DNA from: Branchipolynoe longqiensis
Taxonomy: Eukaryota > Annelida > Polychaeta > Phyllodocida > Polynoidae
Assembly: GCA_030323885.1 (NCBI GenBank)
Contig: CM059190.1
Location: 88,325,865 to 88,389,864 of the forward strand
Length of the DNA: 64,000 nt
Direction of reading: 5' to 3'
The position numbers and the translations under genes are program-made. This document shows, piece by piece, positions 19,865-31,151 of this stretch. The notes below the pieces were generated by a model. That model saw only the letters and a list, made by a program, of their open reading frames with translations. It had not been told where the DNA came from and did no database searches. Numbering within the stretch: position 1 is the stretch's first letter; each line of letters opens with the position of its first letter.

Positions 19865-20660
19865 TTGCGTAGAGGGCAGCCCCGTCCGTTCGATTATTTC
19901 CTTATCTGTCACTTTGTCCTTCCAGGTTAGCCTCATGATTGAACGCAGATGTCGCATCATGAAGGCATGCAGCTTTTTCACCTGTCATCTGTACACTGTC
20001 CAGGCCTCGGCTCCGTATAGTAGGGTGGATGGCACGATTGCACGGTAGATCTTGTCTTTGAACTGAATGGACACATGGTGGTTGTTCCAGAGTCTCTGGC
20101 ATAGTCGGCCGAAAGATGTGCTAGCCTTGGCCATCCTCCTCTGTATTTCAGCATCAATGTGTCCATCACTTGATATAGTGCTTCCGAGGTAGGTCAATTC
20201 CGGAACAGAGTTCAGCTTGTTTCCGTCAACCATGATCTCCTCCTCTCGGGTTCTTGTAGAGTTGGGTTGGTACATCACCTCCTTCTTCTTGATGTTAATC
20301 TTCAGGCCGAACTTCTTTGACGCATCGGAGAAAGCGTCAACTATTTTTTGGATCTCTTCAGCAGAGTGGGCAACCAGTGCACTGTCATCTGCGAATAGTA
20401 GCTCTCTCACCAGTATCCGAGTAGTCTTGGTCTTCGCTCTGAAGTGTGCGACATTGAATAGGTCAGCGCTCTGTCTGGACTGTATATAGATGCCATCCCC
20501 CATGTCTCAGAAAGCCTCATCGAGCATTGCTGATAGAAAGATGGAGAAGAACGTGGGGGCCTATACACAACCTTGCTTGACCCCATTGGTAACCCGAACG
20601 ATTCCGAGACTTCCCCTCCAACACTAACATTCGCCATCATTCCTGTATGTAGAGCCTCGG
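19865..20660 (-). pseudogene. LINE reverse transcriptase fragment
   Basis: The minus-strand frame 20503-19985 contains LLFADDSALVAHSAEEIQKI (motif C, FADD), then FGLKINIKKKEVMY, ELTYLGSTISSDGHIDAEIQ and LLYGAEAWTVYR. These are the palm and thumb of a non-LTR reverse transcriptase of the endonuclease-RT type common in invertebrates. Upstream, shifted frames encode the preceding segment near 20530-20590. Both ends are truncated and there are frameshifts, so it is dead. Confidence 0.82.
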
Positions 20661-20664
20661 CCCT

Positions 20665-21190
20665 TAAGCCCCAGTTACACATAGCCGGACGAGCCCCGGA
20701 TTTTGAGCCGGACCACCCATGGACCAACGGCCCGGACTGTCCCGGACCACCACGGATAAAATCACTGTTTTCCTCGATTTTTGCCTCGCAGTCACACTTT
20801 CCCGGACGAGCCCCGTACCACCCCGGACTGCCCCCGGACTGGGCTGGACCGGCCCCGGACGAGACTGGACTGCACCGGACTATCCCGGATCACCCCCGGA
20901 CTATCCCGGATCACCCCCGGTCTTACGGGGGCAGTCCGGGAGAGGTCCGTGGCTAGGCCGGGGGTAGTCCTGGATAGTCCGGGGATGGTCCGGGTCAAAC
21001 CGTGGCTCAAAATGACCCCGCACCACCCCCAGACAGGCCCGGTCCACCCCGGACCACCCCCGAAATACCCGGACCACCCCCGGATCAGGCCGGATTGAGC
21101 CACGGATCATCCCGGATCGCCCCAAACCACCCCGTATGGCGGTCCGGGGCTCGTCCGGCCCCTGATCCGGGTATGTGTGACTGGGGCTTT
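20665..21190. mobile_element. Palindromic foldback element, CCGGAC-word interior
   Basis: The left end TTAAGCCCCAGTTACACATA and right end TATGTGTGACTGGGGCTTTAA are inverted repeats, with TTAA at both edges. The next about 20 bp (CCGGACGAGCCCCGG) are also inverted. The GC-rich interior consists of CCGGACCACCCC-like words in both orientations. Frames on both strands are artefacts. Confidence 0.8.
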
Positions 21191-21266
21191 AAGTTGGATA
21201 TATAGGATCAATTGTAAGTAGTTGTTTTAATTTTGACAAAATTATATTTCATCGGATCATGCTTGA
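21187..21266 (+). mobile_element. Right part of the split dispersed repeat
   Basis: It matches 32552-32630 (AAGTTGGATATATA, GTAAGTAGTTGTTTTAATTT, TTTCATCGGA). It ends like the TTAA MITE family. Confidence 0.7.
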
Positions 21267-22359
21267 GCGAGTTCAAACGCGGTGGTTGTCCCCCTCGTTT
21301 TTGCACTGATTATGCTTATAAGTTTATTGCACCGAGCAGTGGCGCCATCTATGTACAAAAATGCTAAAAATGTCAAACAAGAGCGCGGGCGTGGAACTCC
21401 CCGCTACTGGAGGTAGAAATCAGTCTGATCACGTGACCAAACTCACCGGTATGGTATTCCAAAGAGTGCTCTTCCTCCCTACTGTTTTCAATATTAACTA
21501 GTGTATTGATATATATAAACAAGTAATATATAAGTTGTAAGGACATAGACCAATGCTCATTAAATTTTAGAGTGCACTTATATCTGAAAAGTACATATTT
21601 ATACTTATTCCAATAAGCAGAGTCAAAATATTAAACAACCTGGCAGGGGCCATCAAAGTTGTTGTTGATCGTGATTCACTCGATGGTCGAGAGTTGAACC
21701 TGCCAGTCGGGAATTCTGAAACTTGGTGGATATTTACGTTGGATTTACGGGTAGCCTTGCGGATAAGTGCACCACGACTTACGGAGTGAGTATATAATAT
21801 TCTGTTTGTCTAGTTATCAATGATTCTAAGATGGTTATTTATAAGCAATGTAAATCCGCCCGAGGTGTGTTGTCGGAACAACTTCCTACTTGGACTGTAC
21901 AAGCGTGGTCGAACGCCAACGTCAACGATTAGTCAGATGTAAGCTAGCTGTGGCCCACTGGCAGGTATCCCCAAACTCGTAAATAACGAATAGTTGGCAC
22001 CGGAGACATTCATTGCTGAAGCGTGGGCGACTTCACTAAATTTGATAGTTAATTTAGTGCTATGTTAGGTTGTATTATTAACACAGGCAACTACCGGCTT
22101 CTATCGGTAACTGCAACTTGTTCGGTGAGCGAGAATAGGGGTCTTAACGATTGGGCAGTGGGCGGGTCGAATCGTGTCAACTGAACAGCACTGCCAGTGC
22201 CACTGACTCGACTGAGCCTGAGATATCTTGAACAAGAACAAAATATTGCACCTGGCATACGGCCTACTTTCTTAAGTGATATAGTGATTGGTAGACAGGA
22301 AGTGTGAACACTTATTTGTCTCTCATTTTTGCTTGAGTGCAAGTAATTAGCAACACAAG
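21267..22359. other. Unassigned DNA, no gene supported
   Basis: Mixed composition, small frames only, and no match to other repeats in this window. Confidence 0.4.
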
Positions 22360-22366
22360 GGATACA

Positions 22367-25210
22367 TTAGTAGCATGTGGTGAATAAGTGGTCAAATTTC
22401 CCTATATCATCAGCCCATGCTTTTTCTAATCGGTTCTTGAATGAATTTATTGAGCCGGCATCTATAACATTTTGTGGGAGACTATTCCATATATTTATGA
22501 TCCTGTTTGAGAAACTGTGTTGCCTTAATTTTGAAACGGCTCTGGGTTTTACTAGTTTGAGAGTATGGCCCCGGCTGCCTTCTCTTTTATTCAAGGTGAA
22601 AAATTGGTTCATATCTATTTTATCAAAACCTTTCATAATTTTAAATACTTCAATTATGTCACTTCTTTTCCTTCTGTAGGAAAGGGTAGGAAGTTTCAAT
22701 TTCCTGAGCCTTTGTTCATAGGGTAAGTCCTTTATAACTGCAACTAGTTTTGTTGCACGTCTCTGAACCTTTTCGATCTCCAGAATATCTTTCCGAAAAA
22801 TTGGGCTCCAAATTTGTGGACAGTATTCCAAAATTGGTCTAACAAGAGACTTAAATAGAATGAGAAAATTGTTCTTGTTGAGGCGATGGAAGGTTCTTTT
22901 AATTATTCCTACTCTCTGGTTAGCATTTGAGATGATAGTCCTCATGTGTTTCTGAAAGGAGAGTTGGGAGTCGAAGGTTACACCCATGTCCTTTTCATAG
23001 CTATCTTGTTGCAGGACAGTGTTCTGCATAATATAGGCGTAATGAGGATTATTTTTCCCGTAATGAATAATTTTGCACTTCTTTTCATTGAAGGGCAATT
23101 GCCATTTCTCAGACCATTGTGAGAGTTTCAGAATATCCTATTGTAAGAGATTTTTTATCTCTTACGTCTTTTATTGCTCGAAAGACCTTTGTGTCATCCG
23201 CAAATATTTTTAGGTTTGATGAGACACTGCCTGGCAGGTCATTTATAAATATTATAAATAATATTGGTCCCAGCACACTTCCCTGAGGTATTCCTGAGGT
23301 GACATTCTTAAAGGAAGATTTTTTATTACCTACAACTACCCTTTGCTTTCTCTCAGACAGGAAGTCCTGTATCCATTCAGAAATTGATCCGGATATTCCC
23401 AGAGCTTTGACTTTGTTTAATAGTCTTTTGTGGGGCACACTATCAAAGGCTTTGGAGAAGTCCAGATAGACGGTGTCCCATGCCAGGCCATGATCCAGCC
23501 AGTCAGTCCAAATTTCCATCACTTCTAGTAGTTGTGACAGACAAGATTTTCCTCCAGTGAATCCGTGTTGGTCTGGAGATATCAATCCTAGTTTTTCCAA
23601 GTGTTCTACGACACAGTCTCGGATTATTCTTTCTAGCATTTTACAGCATAGGGAGGTTAAACTCACAGGTCTGTAATTTGATGCCAGGCGTTTTGGTCCC
23701 TTTTTATGCAGGGGTTTTACCTCAGCATCTTTCCATTGTTTGGGTATTTTCCGTTCAAATAGGCTTTTTACGGAATAGAGATGTCAAAATAGGTCCAATT
23801 TGCTCAGAACACTCTTTGATGATTTTTGCATGGATCCCATCTGGCCCAGGTGCCTTGGAGACATTTAGTTTTTCAATTAATTTGTCAACTTTATCGTCTG
23901 TTATGTCAACGTCACTGATGAATTCTGTGACTCCTGAATCTGGAGAGGGTGGGATATTATTCGTATTTTCATTGGTAAACACACTGACGAAGAACTCATT
24001 GAGTAGTTCAGCTTTGCCTTCATCGTCTACGATTAGTTCGTCATCACTATTGGCTAGAGCTGGTATGCCATTGCCATTTTTTGATTTATGTGAAGCATAA
24101 CTCCAGAAATTTGTCGGGTTATTTTTAATGTCTTGGACAATTTTGTCCTCAAAAGTCTCTTTGTGTCCACTGACAATGTCATTTGCGGCATTCCTAGCGA
24201 TAGTGTATTTTTCCCAATTTTCCAATGTCTTATTATTGAAGTAGACATTCCATGCTTTGTTTTTCAATTTTCTGGCAGTGGTAATATCCCTGGAGTACCA
24301 AGGAGGTTGTTTCCTGGTTGTGAATTTTCTTAGTGGTACATGCCTTTTGATAGCACCTGATAGCACATTTTGAAACAGGTCCCAGCACTCTTGCACATTT
24401 TTCTCCTTAAATTTATTTAGCAAGTCATGGGACATGATATCATTACTCATGGCAATGTAATCCCCTCTATAATATGAGTATCTTAGTGGGATGGTCTCAT
24501 TTTCTGTTTTAACATCGATTTTGAAGGATATGACAGCATGGTCACTCTTTCCGATCGGGGCACCTATCCTGATGTTATCTATGAGATTATCCTTATTGGA
24601 AATGACCCAGTCCAAGGGATTTGGGGTCTCATTTCCTCGGAACCTGGTTGGTTCCTGAATAAATTGTTGCAGGAAACAGTCATTTAGGTGGTCGAAAATA
24701 ATCCGCGCATAATGGTCATCACGGCAATGTAAGATGCCAGTGGCCCAGTCGATTTCTTTTAAGTTAAAATCCCCAACGATAACCAGGTTATCATGTTTCA
24801 TTTCTCTTACCTCATTGACTAATTCTAGAAGAGCATTATTGTTTTGCTCATTGCTAGATGGGCTACGGTAAATACATCCTAAAATGGTTATGACTCCTTC
24901 AGTAAGAATTTCGCACCAAATTGATTCGTCAAAAACTGTTTTTGGTGTGAAATGAGTTGCTATCAAATGATTTGCAACGTACATTATCGTACCTCTTTTC
25001 TCTAACGAGTTGGTAAGTAGATAATATCCATTTATTTCCAAGCTTATTTTACTGATCTCGTATAATTAATTTTTTTGGACATACTTCGTTGACGCATATA
25101 ATGTCAGGTCTCACTGAACTGATTTCAACTTCCAGTAATGACTTTTTAGTGCTAGTTAAGACATCTATGTTGGTGTACTTAACTTCTAAGGTTTTTATTT
25201 TGTTTACTAT
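22367..25210 (-). pseudogene. LINE ORF2: endonuclease and reverse transcriptase
   Basis: The endonuclease part (25210-24480) shows CEILTEGVITILGCIYRSPS, then NLVIVGDFNLKEIDW (GDFN motif) and GKSDHAVISF (SDH motif). A linker with KAPGPDGIHAKIIKE leads into the reverse transcriptase, which has LDFSKAFDSVPH (motif A), SGIPQGSVLGPILF (motif B) and LKIFADDTKVF (motif C, FADD). The tail includes GVTFDSQLSFQKHM and FSNRIINIWNSLPQNV, ending FTTCY. The enzyme would nick target DNA and prime reverse transcription there. Frame changes lie near 25050-25200, 23757 and 23140, so no single protein can be made. Each remaining segment is long and well conserved, so the copy is not very old. Confidence 0.88.
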
Positions 25211-25218
25211 TCTATGAT

Positions 25219-26374
25219 CTATTTTGCCTGACCTGGCTTTCTTATTTTTAATTCTTTCATGTTCCAGGGAGGACCCCGGACCTTGTATATCCAGTTTTTT
25301 GACTGATCAGTATTTTCTTTAGCAGCTTGTACATGTTCGCTAAGAGTTTTACGATCTTCTTTGTCGAGATCGTAACATACTCCTAAGTTCTTTACTTTAT
25401 CGGGAGCATCCTTGAGTTTGTTCAAGTTGCTCATAACAGACTCCTGTGTTTCAACTGAGTCAAATATAACTTTGAGAGGTCTGTTTAATTTCTGACCCTC
25501 CTTATATTGGCCGAGTCGGAATGCGTTTTTTGGTCGCGCTTCTATGCCGATGGCTTGTAGCAAATCGTCTACCAACCCTAGATCATGGGTTTTCCTGGCT
25601 GTTGATTCACTACTGATTTTTTTCAGGTGCCCTGTGAATGATTACGTTCACGGCCCTCTCTTGGCGATTTTTTTCGGTCGCTTTCTCCGCGACTTTTTGA
25701 GCCACAATGGCTTTTTTCACAACTGCCTCTATGGGGCTGGATTTTTTTGTCTCTTTTTGTTCCCCTGGCATGCTGCTTCGAGCTACGTCAGACCAGAGTT
25801 TTGTTATATTTTTCTCGACGGACATGTTTACGTCCGTCTTCAGTTCACCGAAGCACTGCTTTATTAGAGTCGGCAGCACCTCTACCATCGACTTAGATAC
25901 TTGGGCTTGGATGGATGATTCCAAGTCCTCTATTTTCTTTGCCATTGTGTTTAGGTCAGGTTGGGGTTGTTTCTGGCCAACTAGACTTTCTTTAGGTTTG
26001 AGCAGCAGTGTTTTTGCCGATTGCTCACAATAGCTGCATGCCCAGAAGATGCTGGGTTTTTTTAGGAACACTACCTCTTCTTTGCTGAGTTTTGTGCAAG
26101 TGTTGCACATCCATTTATAGCAGAAATTGCATTCTACCCATGTTCCCTTTGAATTTGTTGTGCTGCACTCTCTACAGCAGGAAGACTGTGTAGGGTCACA
26201 TTTATTTTGCATGTCACTGTTTTGTATGTCACTGTTTGTGACAGCATTTTGTTTGTCACTGTCACTAGTGTCAGTGATAGCGATTTCAATGGCTTCACTT
26301 GGGGCATTGTCATCTGGCGGTTTTTCAATTTTTGGGCCATCTTTTTTGTCCTTTCTCGCTGCCAGTCTCCCCAT
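25219..26374 (-). pseudogene. LINE ORF1 with PHD-like zinc finger
   Basis: The first 254-residue frame starts MGRLAARKDKK. It contains eight cysteines at 67, 70, 82, 85, 90, 93, 113 and 116, with WxCxxC at the end, the look of a PHD-type finger but with all-Cys ligands. A helical segment follows at about 150-230. A frameshift in an A run near 25620 separates it from a second frame (25575-25219, VDDLLQAIGIEARPKNAFRL, RPLKVIFDS), which resembles an RNA-recognition-motif fold. ORF1 proteins of this type bind the element RNA. Confidence 0.8.
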
Positions 26375-26430
26375 ACTTTCTACTCCCTTGTTCAGTCTAC
26401 CAATTCAATCACCTGTACTAGATTAGATTA

Positions 26431-26700
26431 ATATCCCCCAGTTGAGTGAAAAAATATATTATATATATATTTTATTTTTTTAATTTTTTTTTGCAGAGCT
26501 CTGAGTAAACCTTTTGGTTAAATTCCTCCTTTGTTATCCTAACAATGCATGTCAGTGAGTATACTGTATGTAGAGTAAACAACCCCACATGCTTTCTACT
26601 TGTGTGCTGGTGAGTGATAATAGGGGAAGCTATCAGTTCACTCAACTCAACAGCGGTTTTAGTGTGATTTACACATTAGAAATCACATACACACACATCA
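26431..26700. other. No gene; AT-rich
   Basis: T-rich and TA-repeat DNA at 26450-26490, nothing else seen. Confidence 0.4.
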
Positions 26701-26796
26701 AAGTATAAGAGTGCTAATATAGAGTGCAAAGGCAAGTATAAGAGTGCTAATATAGAGTGCAAAAGCAAGTATAAGAGTGCTAATATACCATAAATG
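26701..26796 (+). repeat. 33 bp tandem repeat, about 2.9 copies
   Basis: The unit AAGTATAAGAGTGCTAATAT plus AGAGTGCAAAGGC starts at 26701, 26734 and 26767. Confidence 0.9.
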
Positions 26797-26904
26797 AGTG
26801 GTACTTAGCCTATTTTGTGACATAGATGATACGGCTGTTTAATTTAACCGTCGTGTTTTTGTTGAGGTTCCAGGCTCCCATTAAATAAAAATTCTCATTT
26901 GCAC

Positions 26905-27105
26905 TTAGATAAAGAATTCACCCGGTACTCGCAGTAGTTTCTATATTTTTTCTGAGCTAAAATTGCCTAAATAGATTGTACTGATTAGTATGTCCTACCT
27001 TACTTTAGTTTGAAGTAGCTTTTATTTTAAATGGATAACTTTTGAGATATTTGAAGTATAAACATCTCAAATTAGTTTTGGCAAGCATGCCAAAACTCAG
27101 ACGGC
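26905..27105 (+). mobile_element. MULE-like TIR end fused to TTAA MITE fragment
   Basis: TTAGATAAAGAATTCACCCG at about 26905 is the terminus of the 9 bp-duplication family (52274, 60215). It passes within 35 bases into the body of the TTAA MITE, up to its central TTTTGGCAAGCATGCCAAAA (about 27079). Confidence 0.6.
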
Positions 27106-27929
27106 ATCGAGCTGATAAAAACGCAGACCAAGAATTGCATACACGCATATTATATCTTGGAATTGTTTATTATAACGCAGAGCTCTTGAGAGCTTGAGTC
27201 AACTAGACATGGAACCACATGTAATGCTCAGTGGAAGAAAAAGTAGGGAGATAAAGAAAGTATAAGTCACCCAGGCCCAGATGGAATTTCTCAACAGAGC
27301 CTCGGTAACTAGTGTAAAACCCATATAGAAAGTATGGATAACTTTCAAATTCAATACCTTAGGGGTGGGTGTGTCCATGTGTGGGGGTGGGGTAAAATAT
27401 TATTACCAAACTTCATAATCATGCATGTCATTTGAAAGATATCAAGATGTCATTTGCAAAGCAGTTTGCTGCTTTGTAATCGGATATATAAAAAGTAACA
27501 GCGCCTGTTAAGTTTAATGCTTGTTGTGCCATGTCCATCGTGCATTTTCAACAAAGAAGGCATATCAAGTACATTATATTGTACAGAAACCGAGCAACTG
27601 ACAGTTCTATTTAAAAAAAGAAAAGAAAGAAGGCTGGTATAACATGTCACCCATAGCACATCTACTCAATTTAAGCTTTCTCTGTTAATAATCTTTGGTA
27701 CTGTAGTTGGCCAAAGTTAGACGTTCATGTGATTTGCCAAAATGTGAACAATAAAAGCCAATTTGGGTTGTGTGGTTTTACTCATATCTCAGAAACCAAC
27801 AAAGATAGAATCATAAATTCTTTTCTGTTGCTTTAGTTTTTTGTTAATCTATCATCCAGTGCTAATTTTGGGAGATCTTATATGAAATGAAACTTTATTA
27901 AATTGGGGCTGCCGGTACCTAATTAAAGC
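27106..27929. other. Unassigned DNA upstream of alpha-catenin exon
   Basis: No coding or repeat feature recognised. Promoter elements cannot be called from sequence alone. Confidence 0.35.
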
Positions 27930-28165
27930 TTGTTTTCTTCAGAGGAAAGCCACTGCTGCCACATAGGCTACTCTTTCCTATAACTTAGCAGCAAGGGGTC
28001 TTTTATATGCACTTTCCCACAGACAGGATAGCACATACCACAGCCTTTGATGAACCAGTTGTGGACCACTGGTTGGAAAGGAAGATAGCCCAAACTGCAA
28101 ATTGGTCCACTGAGCAGGATCGATAGGATGACCAACCCCTTCACGGGTGGACACCCCAACACCTG
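27930..28165. mobile_element. SINE-like repeat of a type known from molluscs
   Basis: It contains AGAGGAAAGCCACTGCTGCC, then CAAGGGGTCTTTTATATGCA, CCCACAGACAGGATAGCACA and TGAGCTATGTCCCGCTCTT. I recognise these blocks from a repeat common in molluscan genomes; this is recall, not a search result. It is diverged and has no clean ends. Confidence 0.55.
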
Positions 28166-28279
28166 AGCTATGTCCCGCTCTTGGTAACGAGTGTAATCAT
28201 TTCGCCCATCCCATTTCCAGCTCGGGAGTACGGTTGAGCCACGTGAGATTGGTGGACAGGACACCCCTCAATGGTTAGG

Positions 28280-28390
28280 ATGGCCCAAGTTTTGACCCCA
28301 ATGGGTCCTCTGGGTGTCAAATGGGACCCAAAGAATCTGGAAATACGTACCAGGTCTGTGGAGAAGACCCTGGAACCACTGGTTACACAG
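28280..28390 (+). CDS. Alpha-catenin, first coding exon
   Basis: It encodes 37 residues beginning MAQVLTPMGPLGVKWDPKNL, then EIRTRSVEKTLEPLVTQ, ending exactly at a donor (CAG/GTATGT) in phase 0. The K-W-D-P-K-(N/S)-L-E-I-R-T-x-(S/A)-V-E-(K/R)-x-L-E-P-L-V segment is the hallmark N-terminus of alpha-catenin. This protein binds beta-catenin and actin at adherens junctions; the region begins the dimerisation and beta-catenin-binding domain. The start codon is preceded by GGTTAGG: the AG at 28277-28278 could be a splice acceptor, or the exon may extend upstream as 5' UTR. A degraded SINE-like repeat ends about 100 bp upstream. Confidence 0.93.
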
Positions 28391-28915
28391 GTATGTTGTA
28401 CATCTTGAATTAAAGTAATTACTTTCTTTTGGGGATAAAATTGGATTTTTATCTTACTATTAAGTTATATAAATAGGTATGCCTACGCCTTCTATAACCA
28501 TATAGGACAAGCCCCAAAGACACATATTTTTGCTCAAGTTTGCCCTGTTGTATCTCTACAAATAATAAATACACATGCTCAAAATATGATTCACTGGTTA
28601 AAGCAATCTTTCTACCTTCCATATGTGGACTTATTATATGTGGGAGTGTGATTAGTTCACTTTAGTAGTTTGAATCCCTTGGCATGTATTATGTTTGAAA
28701 CTATGCACAGCCACTTTTGGAAAGTGATCAGACTGGCAATGCATTTGGGACTCCCCAGAAAAAAACATTACTGATCTTCTGAGCCTCGACCAATCAGAAT
28801 GAGCCTTATATCGATGGAAAGCTATGATCTTGACTTACGATGTACTGTGATTTTTGTGACGATGCATTTAGTTGTTTTTTTAACAAGTTAAAGTTGCTGT
28901 ATCTACTTTGACACT

Positions 28916-29640
28916 TAATAACATTTTAGGCTCTGATCAGTTTTCAAAGAACTCTATACCATTAAAAAAAGGGAGAAATAACTCTTTAAATTATATATAA
29001 CATGACCCGGAAATCCCGCCCTCGCAAAGTCCGTTTTTTTTGTTTAGATTTTAATATCTTATTTTTAAAATGACTTGATTTACCTGCCCCATAATATTGT
29101 AACATTTTAGGCTCTGATCAGATTTCAAAGAACTCTATGCCATTAAAAAAAGGGAGAAATAACTCTTTAAATTATATATAACATGACCCGGAAATCCCGC
29201 CCTCGCAAAGTCCGTTTTTTTTTGTTTAGATTTTAATATCTTATTTTTAAAATGACTTGATTTACCTGCCCCATAATATTGTAGGCTATGGTGAGTTTTC
29301 AAAAAACTCTATACCGTTAAAAAGAAGAGAAGTCGCTCTTTAAAATGATATATAACATGACCTGGAAATACCTCCCTTGTTTTTTGTTGTTTTTTTGCTT
29401 GAAAAGAAAAGAAATATTATGAATTGATTTACCCTGCCCATAGCATTTTAGGCTCTGATCAGTTTTCAAAGAACTCTATTTATTTTTATTGATGCTGTGT
29501 TTATACTGTCCATAGCATATAGCATATAACTTATATTCAGGCTTGTTTTCAATGCTGGCCAGCTGTAGTGGTGGAGTTATCTTATCACACAGTAGCAGCT
29601 GTAATCTATACCATTACAAAGAGGAGAAATCGCTCTTTAA
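28916..29640 (+). repeat. 180 bp tandem repeat, about four copies
   Basis: Units begin near TTTTAGGCTCTGATCAG at about 28925, 29106 and 29447, with a diverged third copy at about 29284. The first two are almost identical over 180 bp, and later copies are increasingly diverged and shortened. Confidence 0.85.
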
Positions 29641-29874
29641 AATGATATATAACTAGGTACTCCAAACTGTGGGCTAAGTGTTGACTTTGACCCGGTTTCA
29701 CGAAATCAGTTAGATTTTTTAACCACAATTTTGTGATCTTTTTCAGCTTGTCTAGAAATAGAAATTATATCATTAAACCGCTTGTTCTTTCTTCTTTCTG
29801 TGTGTGTATGTTTTGTAAAGTGTCTTTTATCATTTTTTTTTTTTTTTAAAACATCTAAACACATTTTTAAAACG

Positions 29875-29990
29875 CCAAGTTTGAACCCTGGCCGAGTCAA
29901 ACCAATGACTTAAATTAGTTAATGATGTATGCTTGTCGGTACCTAGCCTGACGCTTTGCAATAGTAGAGTAGGGAACGGAACAGTGGAAT
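29875..29990 (+). mobile_element. Leu-head SINE fragment
   Basis: TTTGAACCCTGGCCGAGTCA and CCAATGACTTAAA followed by TACCTAGCCTGACGC match the SINE segment just after the tRNA-like head. The rest is diverged. Confidence 0.5.
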
Positions 29991-30816
29991 GAGGAATACC
30001 AATTTTCCGCCAGTGAAATTTCTCCCTCCTTAATCAACGAATGTAACCGACAGAAAAAGGTTTTATGGTGATGTGTGCTGGTGTGCAACAGCATGATGAG
30101 ATTGAAGCAGTCTCTTGTAATAATCCTGGGTATGATGCTGTTTGCATGCATATGCGATATTATCTAGGCCAGTACGTGCTTGTTGATCAAGTGCCCATAT
30201 GCTGATACCATCTCTATGGTGATACTGATAGTCGTTTCACAGTTACGGCCACGTGCGCACTCCGATATCCCTGATTAACTTTTGTTCTCTTAAACCTGTC
30301 GGGACATCACGGCTTGCAGTGGATCACAATTCCTATGACTTTTATGACTCATTGAGAGTATGCGTAAAATACCTTGTTTATTTGGGTCATCATCCACCTA
30401 GTGTGATCCCCCCCCCCCCATATAAGGCTACGTCCCTCACCCCACCCACTCCCTCCCTCCCACAAATTGGGATGCATTCAATCTAAGCTTCAGTGGAAGA
30501 AAATAATTATTCGGGTTTTTATGTTCTAGTATTATATGAAGTCATCTTAAGCTCATGTGTTCCAAGTTCCGCTAGTTCCTCACGAAGAATTGAAACTGTG
30601 ACCCAGCATGCCGGGTCGCAGCTTCAGCTTACATGCTGGAAGAGTGAGGGAGGTTGTGAATACACATACACAAAGTGGTATTTTATCGAGTGTAAAAAAA
30701 CACTAAAATATTTGCTCAAACTGCTTGACCGCCATTGATATTAGAAACAACGGTATGGACATAATTCTACTAAGTATGGTCATCAGGAGGCATGTGGTTC
30801 TAGGTCCAAAGTGGGT

Positions 30817-30995
30817 TTAAAGTTGCATGGTCCGATGGCCTTTGAATTTTTGTCTTATTTTTTAGATAAATATATCAAATTGATCGTTACAAACTACTAA
30901 TCATTACTCCGGAGTGATTTTGATTAAAGATGATTAGTTTTGAAGTAATATGAGCTGAAAGAACCAAAAATAATTTCGACAAGCTTGCCAAAAGT
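30817..30995 (+). mobile_element. TTAA MITE, left half
   Basis: It begins TTAAAGTTGCATGGTCCGAT and runs to the central CGACAAGCTTGCCAAAA, where the match stops. Confidence 0.65.
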
Positions 30996-31151
30996 CCTGT
31001 GGCTATGACCCAGATGTCATCTCGCGGTGACCACGTGATGTGAGATGACCTGGAACCTTCAGGACTGTAGGTAGGTATTCCTGGTTGGATGGTAACATTC
31101 TGGGAATGGATTAGTGACATAGGCCCATGGCACTAGGGCTTTAAAAAAAAA

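Larger units (their letters stand above)
22360..26430 (-). mobile_element. Nearly full-length CR1/Jockey-type LINE, inactivated
   Basis: On the minus strand it carries ORF1 (PHD-like finger, coiled region, RRM-like part) followed by apurinic endonuclease and reverse transcriptase. The order and the PHD-type ORF1 point to the CR1 side of the CR1/Jockey group. Several frameshifts interrupt it, at about 25620, 25050-25200, 23760 and 23140. Confidence 0.88.

Noticed and set aside
20573..21205. Several Pro/Asp/Gly-rich frames on both strands
   Set aside because: They arise from CCGGAC words of the foldback element.
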